DNA of 10,106 nt, taken from contig JAFGHG010000136.1 of assembly GCA_016939345.1 (NCBI GenBank), forward strand, positions 1 to 10,106. The letters run 5' to 3'. Positions 1 to 6,217 of this stretch are shown piece by piece (position 1 is the first letter of the stretch; the number at the start of each line of letters is the position of its first letter). The notes beneath the pieces are model-generated. The model did not search any database. It was not told the origin of the DNA and saw nothing but the letters and a program-made list of their open reading frames with translations. Both the position numbers and the translations under genes were made by a program. The DNA is from Candidatus Omnitrophota bacterium (GTDB lineage: Bacteria > Omnitrophota > Gorgyraeia > Duberdicusellales > 4484-171).

Positions 1-1
1 A

Positions 2-643
2 ATAAGCCACAACAAGAAAGCTATGACTCTTATCGAAATACTTATTGCCATAGGCATATTAAGCATTATTGTCGCTGCCACCCAGCAGATATTTGTTATG
101 GGTGATAAGACATGGCAGAGAGACATTGAACTTACTCAGCTTCAGAATGAAGCCCGCAGAGCTTTAGATGCCTTAACCAGGGAGTTACGCGGGGCAACAG
201 GCATTGTTCTGGGCTCAGAGGTGACTCAGGAGTTTGACTATAATATAACAATCAATCTTACTGATGAGATAGAGTTTGATACTTTAAGCAAGTCCGGAGT
301 ACATTTTTATCTAGCTGATTTTAGTTATAACGGAGGAGCTACTGATATCAGCCAGCTGATTTATGATCAGACAACGGATAAAAGCTGCGCTGTTTCCTGG
401 GATGATGATGATTGCCAGGTTGTCGGCAGCTACATTGAAACATTATACTTTTGCTGCTGGAACGGGCCCATAGGGAATCAGACATGTAATTTGAGCTGTG
501 ATTCATCTACGCCGCTTCAGCTTGCGATACGAGCCTCCAAGCAATACAGGGGCGGTGACAACATAATGTATCCTATAGACGATGATCCAGACGACAGCAG
601 TTATTTTTATCTAAAGTCGGTATTAAAGCCGCGCAACGAGTAA
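2..643 (+). CDS. PilW-like minor prepilin, 5' end cut by window
   Basis: A prepilin-type protein, probably a minor (tip-complex) pilin of a type IV pilus or type II secretion pseudopilus. The first in-frame ATG is at 23, but the frame is open to the window edge and reads ISHNKKA just before MTLIE. That is the end of a prepilin leader, so the true start lies upstream and the peptidase site would be A|M, with the conserved Glu at +5. Numbering from this Met, residues 1-19 are the hydrophobic N-terminal helix. Residues 30-58 are a charged helix (QNEARRALDALTRELRG) typical of PilW-like pilins. The rest is globular. Six Cys (122, 131, 144, 145, 155, 159) cluster in the C-terminal half, and the end (YLKSVLKPRNE) resembles PilW-family ends. 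Ala at -1 instead of the usual Gly, and Met at +1, are less common. The PilX-like gene follows after about 45 bases. The prepilin call is firm; the PilW assignment is moderate. Confidence 0.85.
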   Translation: MSHNKKAMTLIEILIAIGILSIIVAATQQIFVMGDKTWQRDIELTQLQNEARRALDALTRELRGATGIVLGSEVTQEFDYNITINLTDEIEFDTLSKSGVHFYLADFSYNGGATDISQLIYDQTTDKSCAVSWDDDDCQVVGSYIETLYFCCWNGPIGNQTCNLSCDSSTPLQLAIRASKQYRGGDNIMYPIDDDPDDSSYFYLKSVLKPRNE

Positions 644-676
644 GAATTAATATTTGGGTTTAGTAATAGATAAAAA

Positions 677-684
677 GTGAGGTG
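677..684 (+). promoter_or_regulatory. Shine-Dalgarno that sets the PilX-like start
   Basis: GTGAGGTG lies 4 bases before ATG 689 and matches the anti-SD well (GAGGTG). The in-frame GTG at 677 is itself part of this SD and is therefore unlikely to be the start. Confidence 0.75.
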
Positions 685-688
685 TAAT

Positions 689-1933
689 ATGAAAAAAGCC
701 GTTGCCTTGATAATAACCTGTATCTTGACTATTTTTGTCGGCCTGCTGGGCATAGCTGTGGTTTCCAGGAGCATTGTCGAGAACCGGTCCACGAGCACAT
801 ATGCTGAAAATGTGCGTTCTTTCTGGGTGGCTGAAGCTGGAGTGACCAGGGCTTTTTATAATTTAAAAAGCGACCCTGACTGGGATTACGTAAATTTAAG
901 TCAGTCCGAACGCCAAATTGGCGAGAACGGTGAATTTAATATAAGCGTTTCTTCAGCAGGTGCTACCACTAAAGAAGTAACCGTAACAGCAACCATTGAT
1001 GATGCTTATCAAAAGCAGATAACTTTCAGTGTCGACTACCCCAGCACTTTTAGAAATGCGGTTACAGCCGGAAATATCTTAAGGGGTTCAGGGGTTTTGT
1101 TTTTAATGGATATTGTAGGCAATACTGTTGTGGGGAATCAAGTTCTTAAATACAGGGTTTTTAATGATGATTATGTAGTGAACAATAGCTGGATAACAAC
1201 CCATGACGGTTATACTTACACCTGGACCGATGATCCTGACCCTAAGGTGGTTTTTCCTGATGGAGAAACAGATGTTGATTCAGACGACGATGATTTTTCA
1301 GACTTTAAAGATTATAACCTCGATGTGATAAACGAATACAGTGCTGATGAAGTAGTTTATATACAGACCGACAGCGATGTTGATATCTGGCCAGGCTGGA
1401 CAGGAGAGGGTAAGGTTTTGGTAGGCGGAGAAGTCCTTGAAGATGACGGAGAACCGGTTACTCTAAAAGATAAAAAGATACTCTATGTTGAGGGAAATGA
1501 AGGTGCCGGAGATGTTGATATCCTGTTCGGAGCCGGAGAAATATTTAATAACAACGCTGACATGACGATAATATCAACCGGTACAGTTACTTATGTAGAG
1601 CCTTTACAGTCAGGCAACAGCACTGGAAGGCTTAATGTTATTGCCTGGGAAGATTATGATGAGGCAGGGATTTTATTGACTAATCACAATCTTAATACCT
1701 ATGCCCATGATGATGTAAATTTCTTATCAATAGCCAGTGCCAGCACCACAGATGGCGTTTATATAGCTAATGATGAGGTGAATATGGTGGCAGTCCTGGC
1801 TGGAAAATTTATAAATTTTCCAGCAAACGGAACAGTTCCTCCGGGATTTGAAAATTACGGAGATATATCCATAGGTAATATTTTTTCAGCAGGAACCACA
1901 GGGATATTTAACAAGGATTGGCAGCAGCTATAA
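689..1933 (+). CDS. PilX-like pilus assembly/tip protein
   Basis: A 414-aa protein with an N-terminal membrane helix (residues 5-26, MKKAVALIIT onward) followed by a stretch ending FWVAEAGVTRA (45-55). This resembles the PilX N-terminal region, where an (A/V)AEAG motif follows the helix. There is no G|FTLVE cleavage site, which is also usual for PilX/GspK-type proteins. Residues 65-120 look like a small beta domain. A very acidic stretch covers 181-206 (including SDDDDFSD), possibly binding cations. Residues 240-400 are Gly/Asn/Asp-rich and beta-like (for example VLVGGEVL, IISTGTVTYV), as in long PilX-type tip proteins. The protein ends NKDWQQL. The start was chosen by the GAGGTG Shine-Dalgarno before ATG 689. 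It lies in an operon with the upstream prepilin. By family it would act at the inner membrane and pilus tip; any adhesive or ion-binding role is inference. Confidence 0.75.
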   Translation: MKKAVALIITCILTIFVGLLGIAVVSRSIVENRSTSTYAENVRSFWVAEAGVTRAFYNLKSDPDWDYVNLSQSERQIGENGEFNISVSSAGATTKEVTVTATIDDAYQKQITFSVDYPSTFRNAVTAGNILRGSGVLFLMDIVGNTVVGNQVLKYRVFNDDYVVNNSWITTHDGYTYTWTDDPDPKVVFPDGETDVDSDDDDFSDFKDYNLDVINEYSADEVVYIQTDSDVDIWPGWTGEGKVLVGGEVLEDDGEPVTLKDKKILYVEGNEGAGDVDILFGAGEIFNNNADMTIISTGTVTYVEPLQSGNSTGRLNVIAWEDYDEAGILLTNHNLNTYAHDDVNFLSIASASTTDGVYIANDEVNMVAVLAGKFINFPANGTVPPGFENYGDISIGNIFSAGTTGIFNKDWQQL

Positions 1934-1968
1934 GTAGATATAAGTCATAACAACGATTGGCAGGGGCT
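1911..1968 (+). repeat. Imperfect direct repeat across PilX-like stop codon
   Basis: Two 19-base copies, 1911-1929 (ACAAGGATTGGCAGCAGCT) and 1950-1968 (ACAACGATTGGCAGGGGCT), match at 16 of 19 positions with a 39-base offset. The first encodes the C-terminal NKDWQQL of the PilX-like protein. The second lies after its stop in the same frame and would read NNDWQGL. The second copy also supplies the AGGGG Shine-Dalgarno of the next gene. Confidence 0.7.
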
Positions 1969-1970
1969 TT

Positions 1971-2498
1971 ATGGAAAATAAAAAGCGGATAGTGTCTTTA
2001 TTATTATTCTCTTTGTTGTTTGTGGCCATAATCCTTATTGGTACTTGGAAAATCCAATCCATCTTCTCACCGCTCAAGGTAAAAGATTCTCCCTCTGCCG
2101 CCGAGAACAAAGAAGCAATGCCTGTGCAGGAACAATCACAAGAAAGAGAAAAGAAACGCCACATTAGACCCATTGTGATCGAAGACAAGCTTTTTAACCG
2201 TAAACCCGATTCTTTAGATCCGGCTGAATGGGATGAATATAACAGGAAAAAACTGGAAATAATGAGATCAGAGATGGGGCCTGAGCTGATTGAGAAGCTG
2301 CAGGCGGAGTTTACAGAGCGGGATAACCCCCAGATAGATGAAAACCTTGTAAAGTTCGATGAGGCAGTAGAGAAGTTTAAAGAAAAGGTAGAGAAAAATC
2401 CCACTGACCTTGAAGGCCGAGAAATGCTGCAAAAGCTGCTTAATATACAATCTAAGAACAAGTTCCTGAGAGAAATGCTTATCAATAAGCAGCCATAG
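1971..2498 (+). CDS. Small single-pass membrane protein, unknown function
   Basis: I do not recognise this 175-aa protein. A basic N-terminus (MENKKR) precedes one hydrophobic helix at about 7-25, so by the positive-inside rule the remainder would face the periplasm. A charged, Gln/Glu-rich linker (40-65) leads to a conserved-looking patch HIRPIVIEDKLFNRKP (64-79), then mostly charged helix (85-118 and 124-170) that could form a coiled coil or TPR-like hairpin. An AGGGG Shine-Dalgarno lies 4-5 bases before the ATG. It begins 37 bases after the PilX-like stop and ends just before a new promoter, so it is probably the last gene of the minor-pilin operon. Position suggests an accessory or scaffold role in pilus assembly, but no family evidence supports this. 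A long opposite-strand frame covers the same region but has no credible protein features. Confidence 0.65.
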   Translation: MENKKRIVSLLLFSLLFVAIILIGTWKIQSIFSPLKVKDSPSAAENKEAMPVQEQSQEREKKRHIRPIVIEDKLFNRKPDSLDPAEWDEYNRKKLEIMRSEMGPELIEKLQAEFTERDNPQIDENLVKFDEAVEKFKEKVEKNPTDLEGREMLQKLLNIQSKNKFLREMLINKQP

Positions 2499-2517
2499 CC
2501 TTGCCCGCCATACTTAA

Positions 2518-2546
2518 TTGACACTTATTACAAAAAATGATAATAT
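2518..2546 (+). promoter_or_regulatory. Sigma70-type promoter for the GGDEF-like gene
   Basis: A perfect -35 TTGACA at 2518-2523 is followed by either GATAAT at 2539-2544 (15-base spacer, 5 of 6 to consensus) or TAATAT at 2541-2546 (17-base spacer, 4 of 6). The spacer is A-rich. Transcription would begin near 2551-2553, only a few bases before ATG 2556, leaving no room for a Shine-Dalgarno. It marks the boundary between the minor-pilin block and the signalling/ATPase block. Confidence 0.65.
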
Positions 2547-2555
2547 TACCTTTAT

Positions 2556-3872
2556 ATGAGGAAAGGTCCTAGGAGAACTTTTGCCAATCTTAGCCTGAAA
2601 AGAAAAATCTGGATTGCAGTTTCTCTTATTACCTTAATACCTTTATTGGCGGTTTTCTATACTCACGATCAGGGACTCATCTCTTTCTGGAGCGTGATCT
2701 GCCTTTGGCTGATTGTTTTTGTGGGCTGGGGGATAATCTTTAAGATCATCTATGCTTTTAGGAGGATATTCAGGCACTCAGGAAAAGCTTTAGACAGTAT
2801 AGGTGAAGAGATGCCTTTTGTTTTTGATGAAGTCCAGGGCTTAGAAAGTGCAATTAAAATCCTTTCCGATAAGGTCAAGTTCGGCTTTGAGCAGATCAAG
2901 GATTTCACTCAAAAGACAGATCAGCTCAATAGAGAAGTCTCTAAAAAGGTCTTGATCCTTTCGACGATTTTACAGGCTAATGATCTTTTTTCCAAAGATG
3001 CCCCGGCTGATGAGGTGGTAAGATTTCTTACCTATCACTTGCAGCAGCTGCTTGAGACCGATGTTTGTTTTTGTTGTTTGAAAGAAAATTCATCAAAGGA
3101 TTTAAAAGTCATCGCCTGCGCCGGCAGCGAATGTTCTCTTATGGATAAATTCATAAAGGATAACGCCGAGGACCTTTTGCGAGTCCGCCATAGTATAGTT
3201 CTAGACAGCAGCAATAAAGAAAGCTTTTATTCTTCACTTTTAGATAATCTGGCTATTGAGAACATAACCATAATTCCTATAATATTGAAGAACAAGGTTA
3301 TGGGCATGGTCGGGGTTGGCTCAAGAAAAAAAGGTTTTTCTTTCAGCAAGGATGATTTTGATATTTTGAACCTTTTTGCCCAAAATGTTACCCTTATATG
3401 GGAGCATGAACAGCTTTCGTCGAAGATAGAATCTCTGGAAATAGTAGATTATCTGACCGGCCTATATAATGAAAGGCTTATAATCGATAGATTGAACGAA
3501 GAGATCAAAAGGGCTGGGATTTACCAAAGGCCCTGCGGTTTTTTGAGGGCTGAGATAACAAATTTTTCTGATTATCAGAAGAGATTCGGCCAGATAGAAG
3601 GTGAAAAAGCTTTAAAGGAAGCAGCTAAAATATTCAGGGGAGTCTTAAAATCTATTGACATAGCTGGGAGAATCGGCCCGAGTGCTTTTGGGGCAATCTT
3701 GATTGAGACCAACAAGCGCCACTCCAAGGATACAGCCGAGGAGTTAAGACAGAGACTGGTCAAGGCTTTCTCTGATGAACTGGAATTTATTTTTTCGGTA
3801 GCCGAAAACCCGGTAGATGGTTCTAATGCCAAAGCCCTGCTTGATTTTGCCAGCAGCCACAGCCTTAAATGA
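2556..3872 (+). CDS. Membrane GAF-like protein with degenerate GGDEF domain
   Basis: A 438-aa sensor-like protein. Two membrane helices (about 18-35 and 43-67) enclose a very short external loop. A helical segment (70-130) leads to a GAF-like domain (about 132-285, with IIPIILKNKVMGMVGVGS at 239-256). A GGDEF-type fold begins at DYLTGLYNERL (298-308), the usual entry motif. The catalytic residues are gone: the GGDEF signature reads GPSAF (374-378), the first metal-site position reads EITNF (333-337), and the usual GHxxGD reads GQIEGE (345-350). It is therefore unlikely to make cyclic-di-GMP and may be a receiver or scaffold. No Shine-Dalgarno precedes ATG 2556; a promoter almost abuts the start, suggesting a near-leaderless message. 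The next gene starts 13 bases after the stop, so the two are probably co-transcribed and coupled. The domain calls are firm for GGDEF-like and moderate for GAF. Confidence 0.8.
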   Translation: MRKGPRRTFANLSLKRKIWIAVSLITLIPLLAVFYTHDQGLISFWSVICLWLIVFVGWGIIFKIIYAFRRIFRHSGKALDSIGEEMPFVFDEVQGLESAIKILSDKVKFGFEQIKDFTQKTDQLNREVSKKVLILSTILQANDLFSKDAPADEVVRFLTYHLQQLLETDVCFCCLKENSSKDLKVIACAGSECSLMDKFIKDNAEDLLRVRHSIVLDSSNKESFYSSLLDNLAIENITIIPIILKNKVMGMVGVGSRKKGFSFSKDDFDILNLFAQNVTLIWEHEQLSSKIESLEIVDYLTGLYNERLIIDRLNEEIKRAGIYQRPCGFLRAEITNFSDYQKRFGQIEGEKALKEAAKIFRGVLKSIDIAGRIGPSAFGAILIETNKRHSKDTAEELRQRLVKAFSDELEFIFSVAENPVDGSNAKALLDFASSHSLK

Positions 3873-3885
3873 TTTACTAGAGCTT

Positions 3886-4341
3886 ATGAAATTTGATAAA
3901 AAAATTGATAAACCTTTAGGACAAATTCTTGTAGAAAGAGGGGTGATAAACAACAGCCAGCTGACTCAGGCTCTTGAGGCCCAGAAAAAAGAAGGCGGCC
4001 TTATCGGCGAGATAATCGTAAATCTTGGCTTTGCCAAAGAAGAAGATATCGCCTACTGCCTTTCTCTGCAATTCGGTTTTCCCTACCTGCCTTTATATAA
4101 TTACGAGATATCCGAAGAGGTTATAAAGCTTATTCCCAAAAATGTCTGCAGCCATTATTGCCTTATTCCTATAGACAAGATCGGCAATACCTTGACCATA
4201 GCCATGGCTAACCCTTTGAATATCCAGGCTGTTGAGGATTTAGAGGATATAATAAATTGTGACGTCCAGATTTTTGTAAGCACGCCTTCAGATATAAGAA
4301 AGAGCATGGAAAAGTTTTTCCAGGCCAAAGAGCAAAAATAA
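3886..4341 (+). CDS. Stand-alone MshEN / GspE N-terminal domain protein
   Basis: A 151-aa protein made only of the N-terminal domain found on PilB/GspE/MshE ATPases; no ATPase part is present. Two tandem 24-residue MshEN motifs are visible, starting PLGQILVERG and LIGEIIVNLG, separated by five residues (KKEGG). MshEN domains bind cyclic-di-GMP through these paired motifs, but the usual Arg of RLG in the first motif is Pro here, so binding is doubtful. The second half (KLIPKNVCSHYCLIPIDKIG, then NTLTIAMANPLNIQAVEDL) closely parallels the next gene. ATG 3886 was chosen because the motif begins right after it (MKFDKKIDKPLGQ); earlier in-frame starts would overlap the upstream gene and add unrelated residues. 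It lies 13 bases after the GGDEF-like gene and 41 before pilB. It could be an adaptor that transmits a signal to the ATPase, or a remnant of a duplicated pilB. Confidence 0.8.
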   Translation: MKFDKKIDKPLGQILVERGVINNSQLTQALEAQKKEGGLIGEIIVNLGFAKEEDIAYCLSLQFGFPYLPLYNYEISEEVIKLIPKNVCSHYCLIPIDKIGNTLTIAMANPLNIQAVEDLEDIINCDVQIFVSTPSDIRKSMEKFFQAKEQK

Positions 4342-4382
4342 AAAACTCGCCTTTCTATTCTAAAGAATATAAATAAGAGATT

Positions 4383-6095
4383 ATGGCCAAAAGAGCAAAA
4401 TTTACAGATTACTTAATCGAAAAAAAACTTCTTGGCAAAGAGGACCTGGACAAGGCTTTGACCACCCATCAAAAAAGAGGCGGTTCTTTGGTAGAGACTT
4501 TATTAAAGCTTGGTTATATAAAGGAGCCACAGATGATAGATGCCCTCTGCGGCTACCTTTCCATACCCCCGGTAAGGATACTTAATCTTAATATACCCAA
4601 AGAAGTCCTGGCTCTGCTCCCTGAGAGAGTTGCCCGGGAGTATAATGTTGTGCCTATAGGTAAGATCGGCAACACCCTGACCTTGGCTATGGGAGACCCT
4701 TTAAATGTTCTGGCTACAGATGATTTAAAAAAACTCACTCACTGCGAGATAAATCCGGTGATAGCCCCTCTTTCAGAAATAAAAGAGGCCATAGTAACTA
4801 ATTACCTTAAAGCCCCTACTGAGTCTATAGATGAAATAATCAAAGACCAAAAAGTCGATAATCTTACAATTATCAGAGAAACCTCAAAGGAGACATCAGA
4901 AGACGATATTGTGCGTTCTATCGAAGAAGCCCCGGTTATAAAGTTTACAAATTCTTTTTTAAAAAAAGCAGTTGAAGAAAAGACTTCTGATATCCTGATT
5001 GAGCCTCTGGAGAATGCCAGCCGCCTGCGTTTGCGTATAGACGGTATTTTAAGAGAACTTGAGACATTTCCCAAGAAGATGCACCCTTTTATTGTTTCCC
5101 GGGTCAAGGTAATGTGTAATTTAAATATCGCTGAGCACCGCCTTCCGCAAGAAGGAAGGTTTAGAGGAAAAATCCTTAATAAAAATGTCGATTTCAGGGT
5201 CTCAATACTTCCCTCAAGCTTAGGCGAGAAGGTTGCCATTCGCGTCCTCGATAAAAGCACAGCCTTGCTGAATCTTGACCTTTTGGGCCTTGAAGAAGAT
5301 GTCCTGAAGCAGCTGAAAGAAGACAGTTTTAAATCGCACGGCCTTATACTTGCCTGCGGGCCTACAGGCGCGGGGAAAACCACTACCCTTTATTCAGTAA
5401 TTAACCATATTTATACACCTGAAAAAAACATTGTGACAGTTGAGGACCCTATTGAATACCAGTTAAGGGGTATAAACCAGGTCAGTATAGACCCGTCGAT
5501 CGGTCTTACCTTTGCTTCTACACTTCGTTCTATTCTGCGTCAGGATCCAGACATAATCATGATCGGAGAAATACGCGATTCGATTACTGCCGATATGGCC
5601 ATAAAGTCGTCACTTACCGGCCACCTTGTCTTATCTACGCTTCATACCACAACCAGCCCGGGCTCAGTAACCCGGCTTATAAATATGGAGGTGGAACCGT
5701 TTTTGTTATCATCTACCTTGATCGGAGTCATAACCCAGCGTTTGGTTAGGGTGCTTTGCCCGAAATGTAAAGAGCCCATGGATATGTCTTCGGCCGTAAG
5801 AAAAAAATATCTTATAAGGGAAAAGATAGATATCTTTAAAGCTAAGGGCTGCAGCTTCTGTCAGAATACAGGCTATAAAGGCAGGATCTCTCTTTGTGAA
5901 TATTTGCGGGTAGACCCAAAGATGAAAAGGCTGATAAACTCTAATGTCTCGGAAAGCGTTTTGAAAAAGGAAGCAAGAGTCCTGGGCATGCGTACATTGC
6001 GAGAAGACGGTATAATCAAGGTAGAAAAGGGAGTAACCACCCTGGAAGAAGTCCTTAAGACCACTAATGCTGATGAACCAATAAATAAAGGTTAG
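4383..6095 (+). CDS. pilB: PilB/GspE-type assembly ATPase, copy 1
   Basis: A 570-aa hexameric cytoplasmic ATPase that powers pilin polymerisation at the PilC platform. An N-terminal MshEN-like domain (7-64) has the 24-5-24 motif spacing, but RLG is replaced by FTD in the first motif. A second N-terminal subdomain (70-142) and an acidic linker (145-180) follow. The secretion-ATPase core (182-570) shows Walker A GPTGAGKTT (326-334), Asp box VTVEDPIEY (351-359), Walker B IIMIGEIRD (390-398) and His box TGHLVLSTLH (412-421). A tetracysteine zinc site is formed by C459/C462 and C490/C493, as in PilB/GspE. Every catalytic motif is intact and the length is typical. Only a weak AAGAGA lies very close to the ATG, so the Shine-Dalgarno is poor. 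PilB and GspE cannot be separated by sequence alone; the neighbouring pilC and pilin favour PilB. Confidence 0.93.
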   Translation: MAKRAKFTDYLIEKKLLGKEDLDKALTTHQKRGGSLVETLLKLGYIKEPQMIDALCGYLSIPPVRILNLNIPKEVLALLPERVAREYNVVPIGKIGNTLTLAMGDPLNVLATDDLKKLTHCEINPVIAPLSEIKEAIVTNYLKAPTESIDEIIKDQKVDNLTIIRETSKETSEDDIVRSIEEAPVIKFTNSFLKKAVEEKTSDILIEPLENASRLRLRIDGILRELETFPKKMHPFIVSRVKVMCNLNIAEHRLPQEGRFRGKILNKNVDFRVSILPSSLGEKVAIRVLDKSTALLNLDLLGLEEDVLKQLKEDSFKSHGLILACGPTGAGKTTTLYSVINHIYTPEKNIVTVEDPIEYQLRGINQVSIDPSIGLTFASTLRSILRQDPDIIMIGEIRDSITADMAIKSSLTGHLVLSTLHTTTSPGSVTRLINMEVEPFLLSSTLIGVITQRLVRVLCPKCKEPMDMSSAVRKKYLIREKIDIFKAKGCSFCQNTGYKGRISLCEYLRVDPKMKRLINSNVSESVLKKEARVLGMRTLREDGIIKVEKGVTTLEEVLKTTNADEPINKG

Positions 6096-6179
6096 TATCT
6101 AGTTGCTTGTATTTATTATCTCTAAAGACAAAGCCGGTGATATTAAAAAATAACCTGCAGGATTTAATACTAGATACTA
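6093..6179 (+). repeat. Perfect 11-bp inverted repeat in the pilB-pilB gap
   Basis: TAGTATCTAGT (6093-6103, beginning with the pilB-1 stop codon) is an exact inverse of ACTAGATACTA (6169-6179), with 65 bases between. A further AGATACT at 6193-6199 repeats the one at 6172-6178 exactly 21 bases away. Inside lie a weak inner pair (ATTAAA 6142-6147 / TTTAAT 6163-6168) and the palindrome CCTGCAGG (6154-6161). The element could be a paired operator, an mRNA structure between the ATPase genes, or a small inserted repeat. Confidence 0.65.
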
Positions 6180-6217
6180 TTCACGAGATAAGAGATACTT
6201 TATTAATTTATTAATTT

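Noticed and set aside
677..688. GTG 677 as start of the PilX-like protein
   Set aside because: The GTG lies inside the GTGAGGTG Shine-Dalgarno for ATG 689, and MKKAV is the natural N-terminus.
1928..2524. Long reverse-strand frame (198 codons) opposite the small membrane-protein gene
   Set aside because: Its Ser/Phe-rich product looks like the antisense of a Lys/Glu-rich gene, there is no Shine-Dalgarno or promoter, and all neighbours are on the + strand.
3869..3880. ATGA overlap start at 3869
   Set aside because: That ATG is in a different frame and meets TAG after two further codons.
3817..3885. An earlier start for the stand-alone MshEN protein, overlapping the GGDEF-like gene
   Set aside because: The extra residues match nothing in the MshEN family and would overlap 56 bases of the upstream gene. 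ATG 3886 sits right before the domain.
4355..4370. TATTC-TAAA-GAATA hairpin before pilB-1 as terminator or operator
   Set aside because: Five A:T-rich pairs with no T tract; too weak to call.
3886..4382. The MshEN gene as a frameshifted 5' half of pilB-1
   Set aside because: PilB-1 has its own complete MshEN domain, and the short gene covers the whole domain and ends in a clean stop, so it is a duplicate rather than a broken start.
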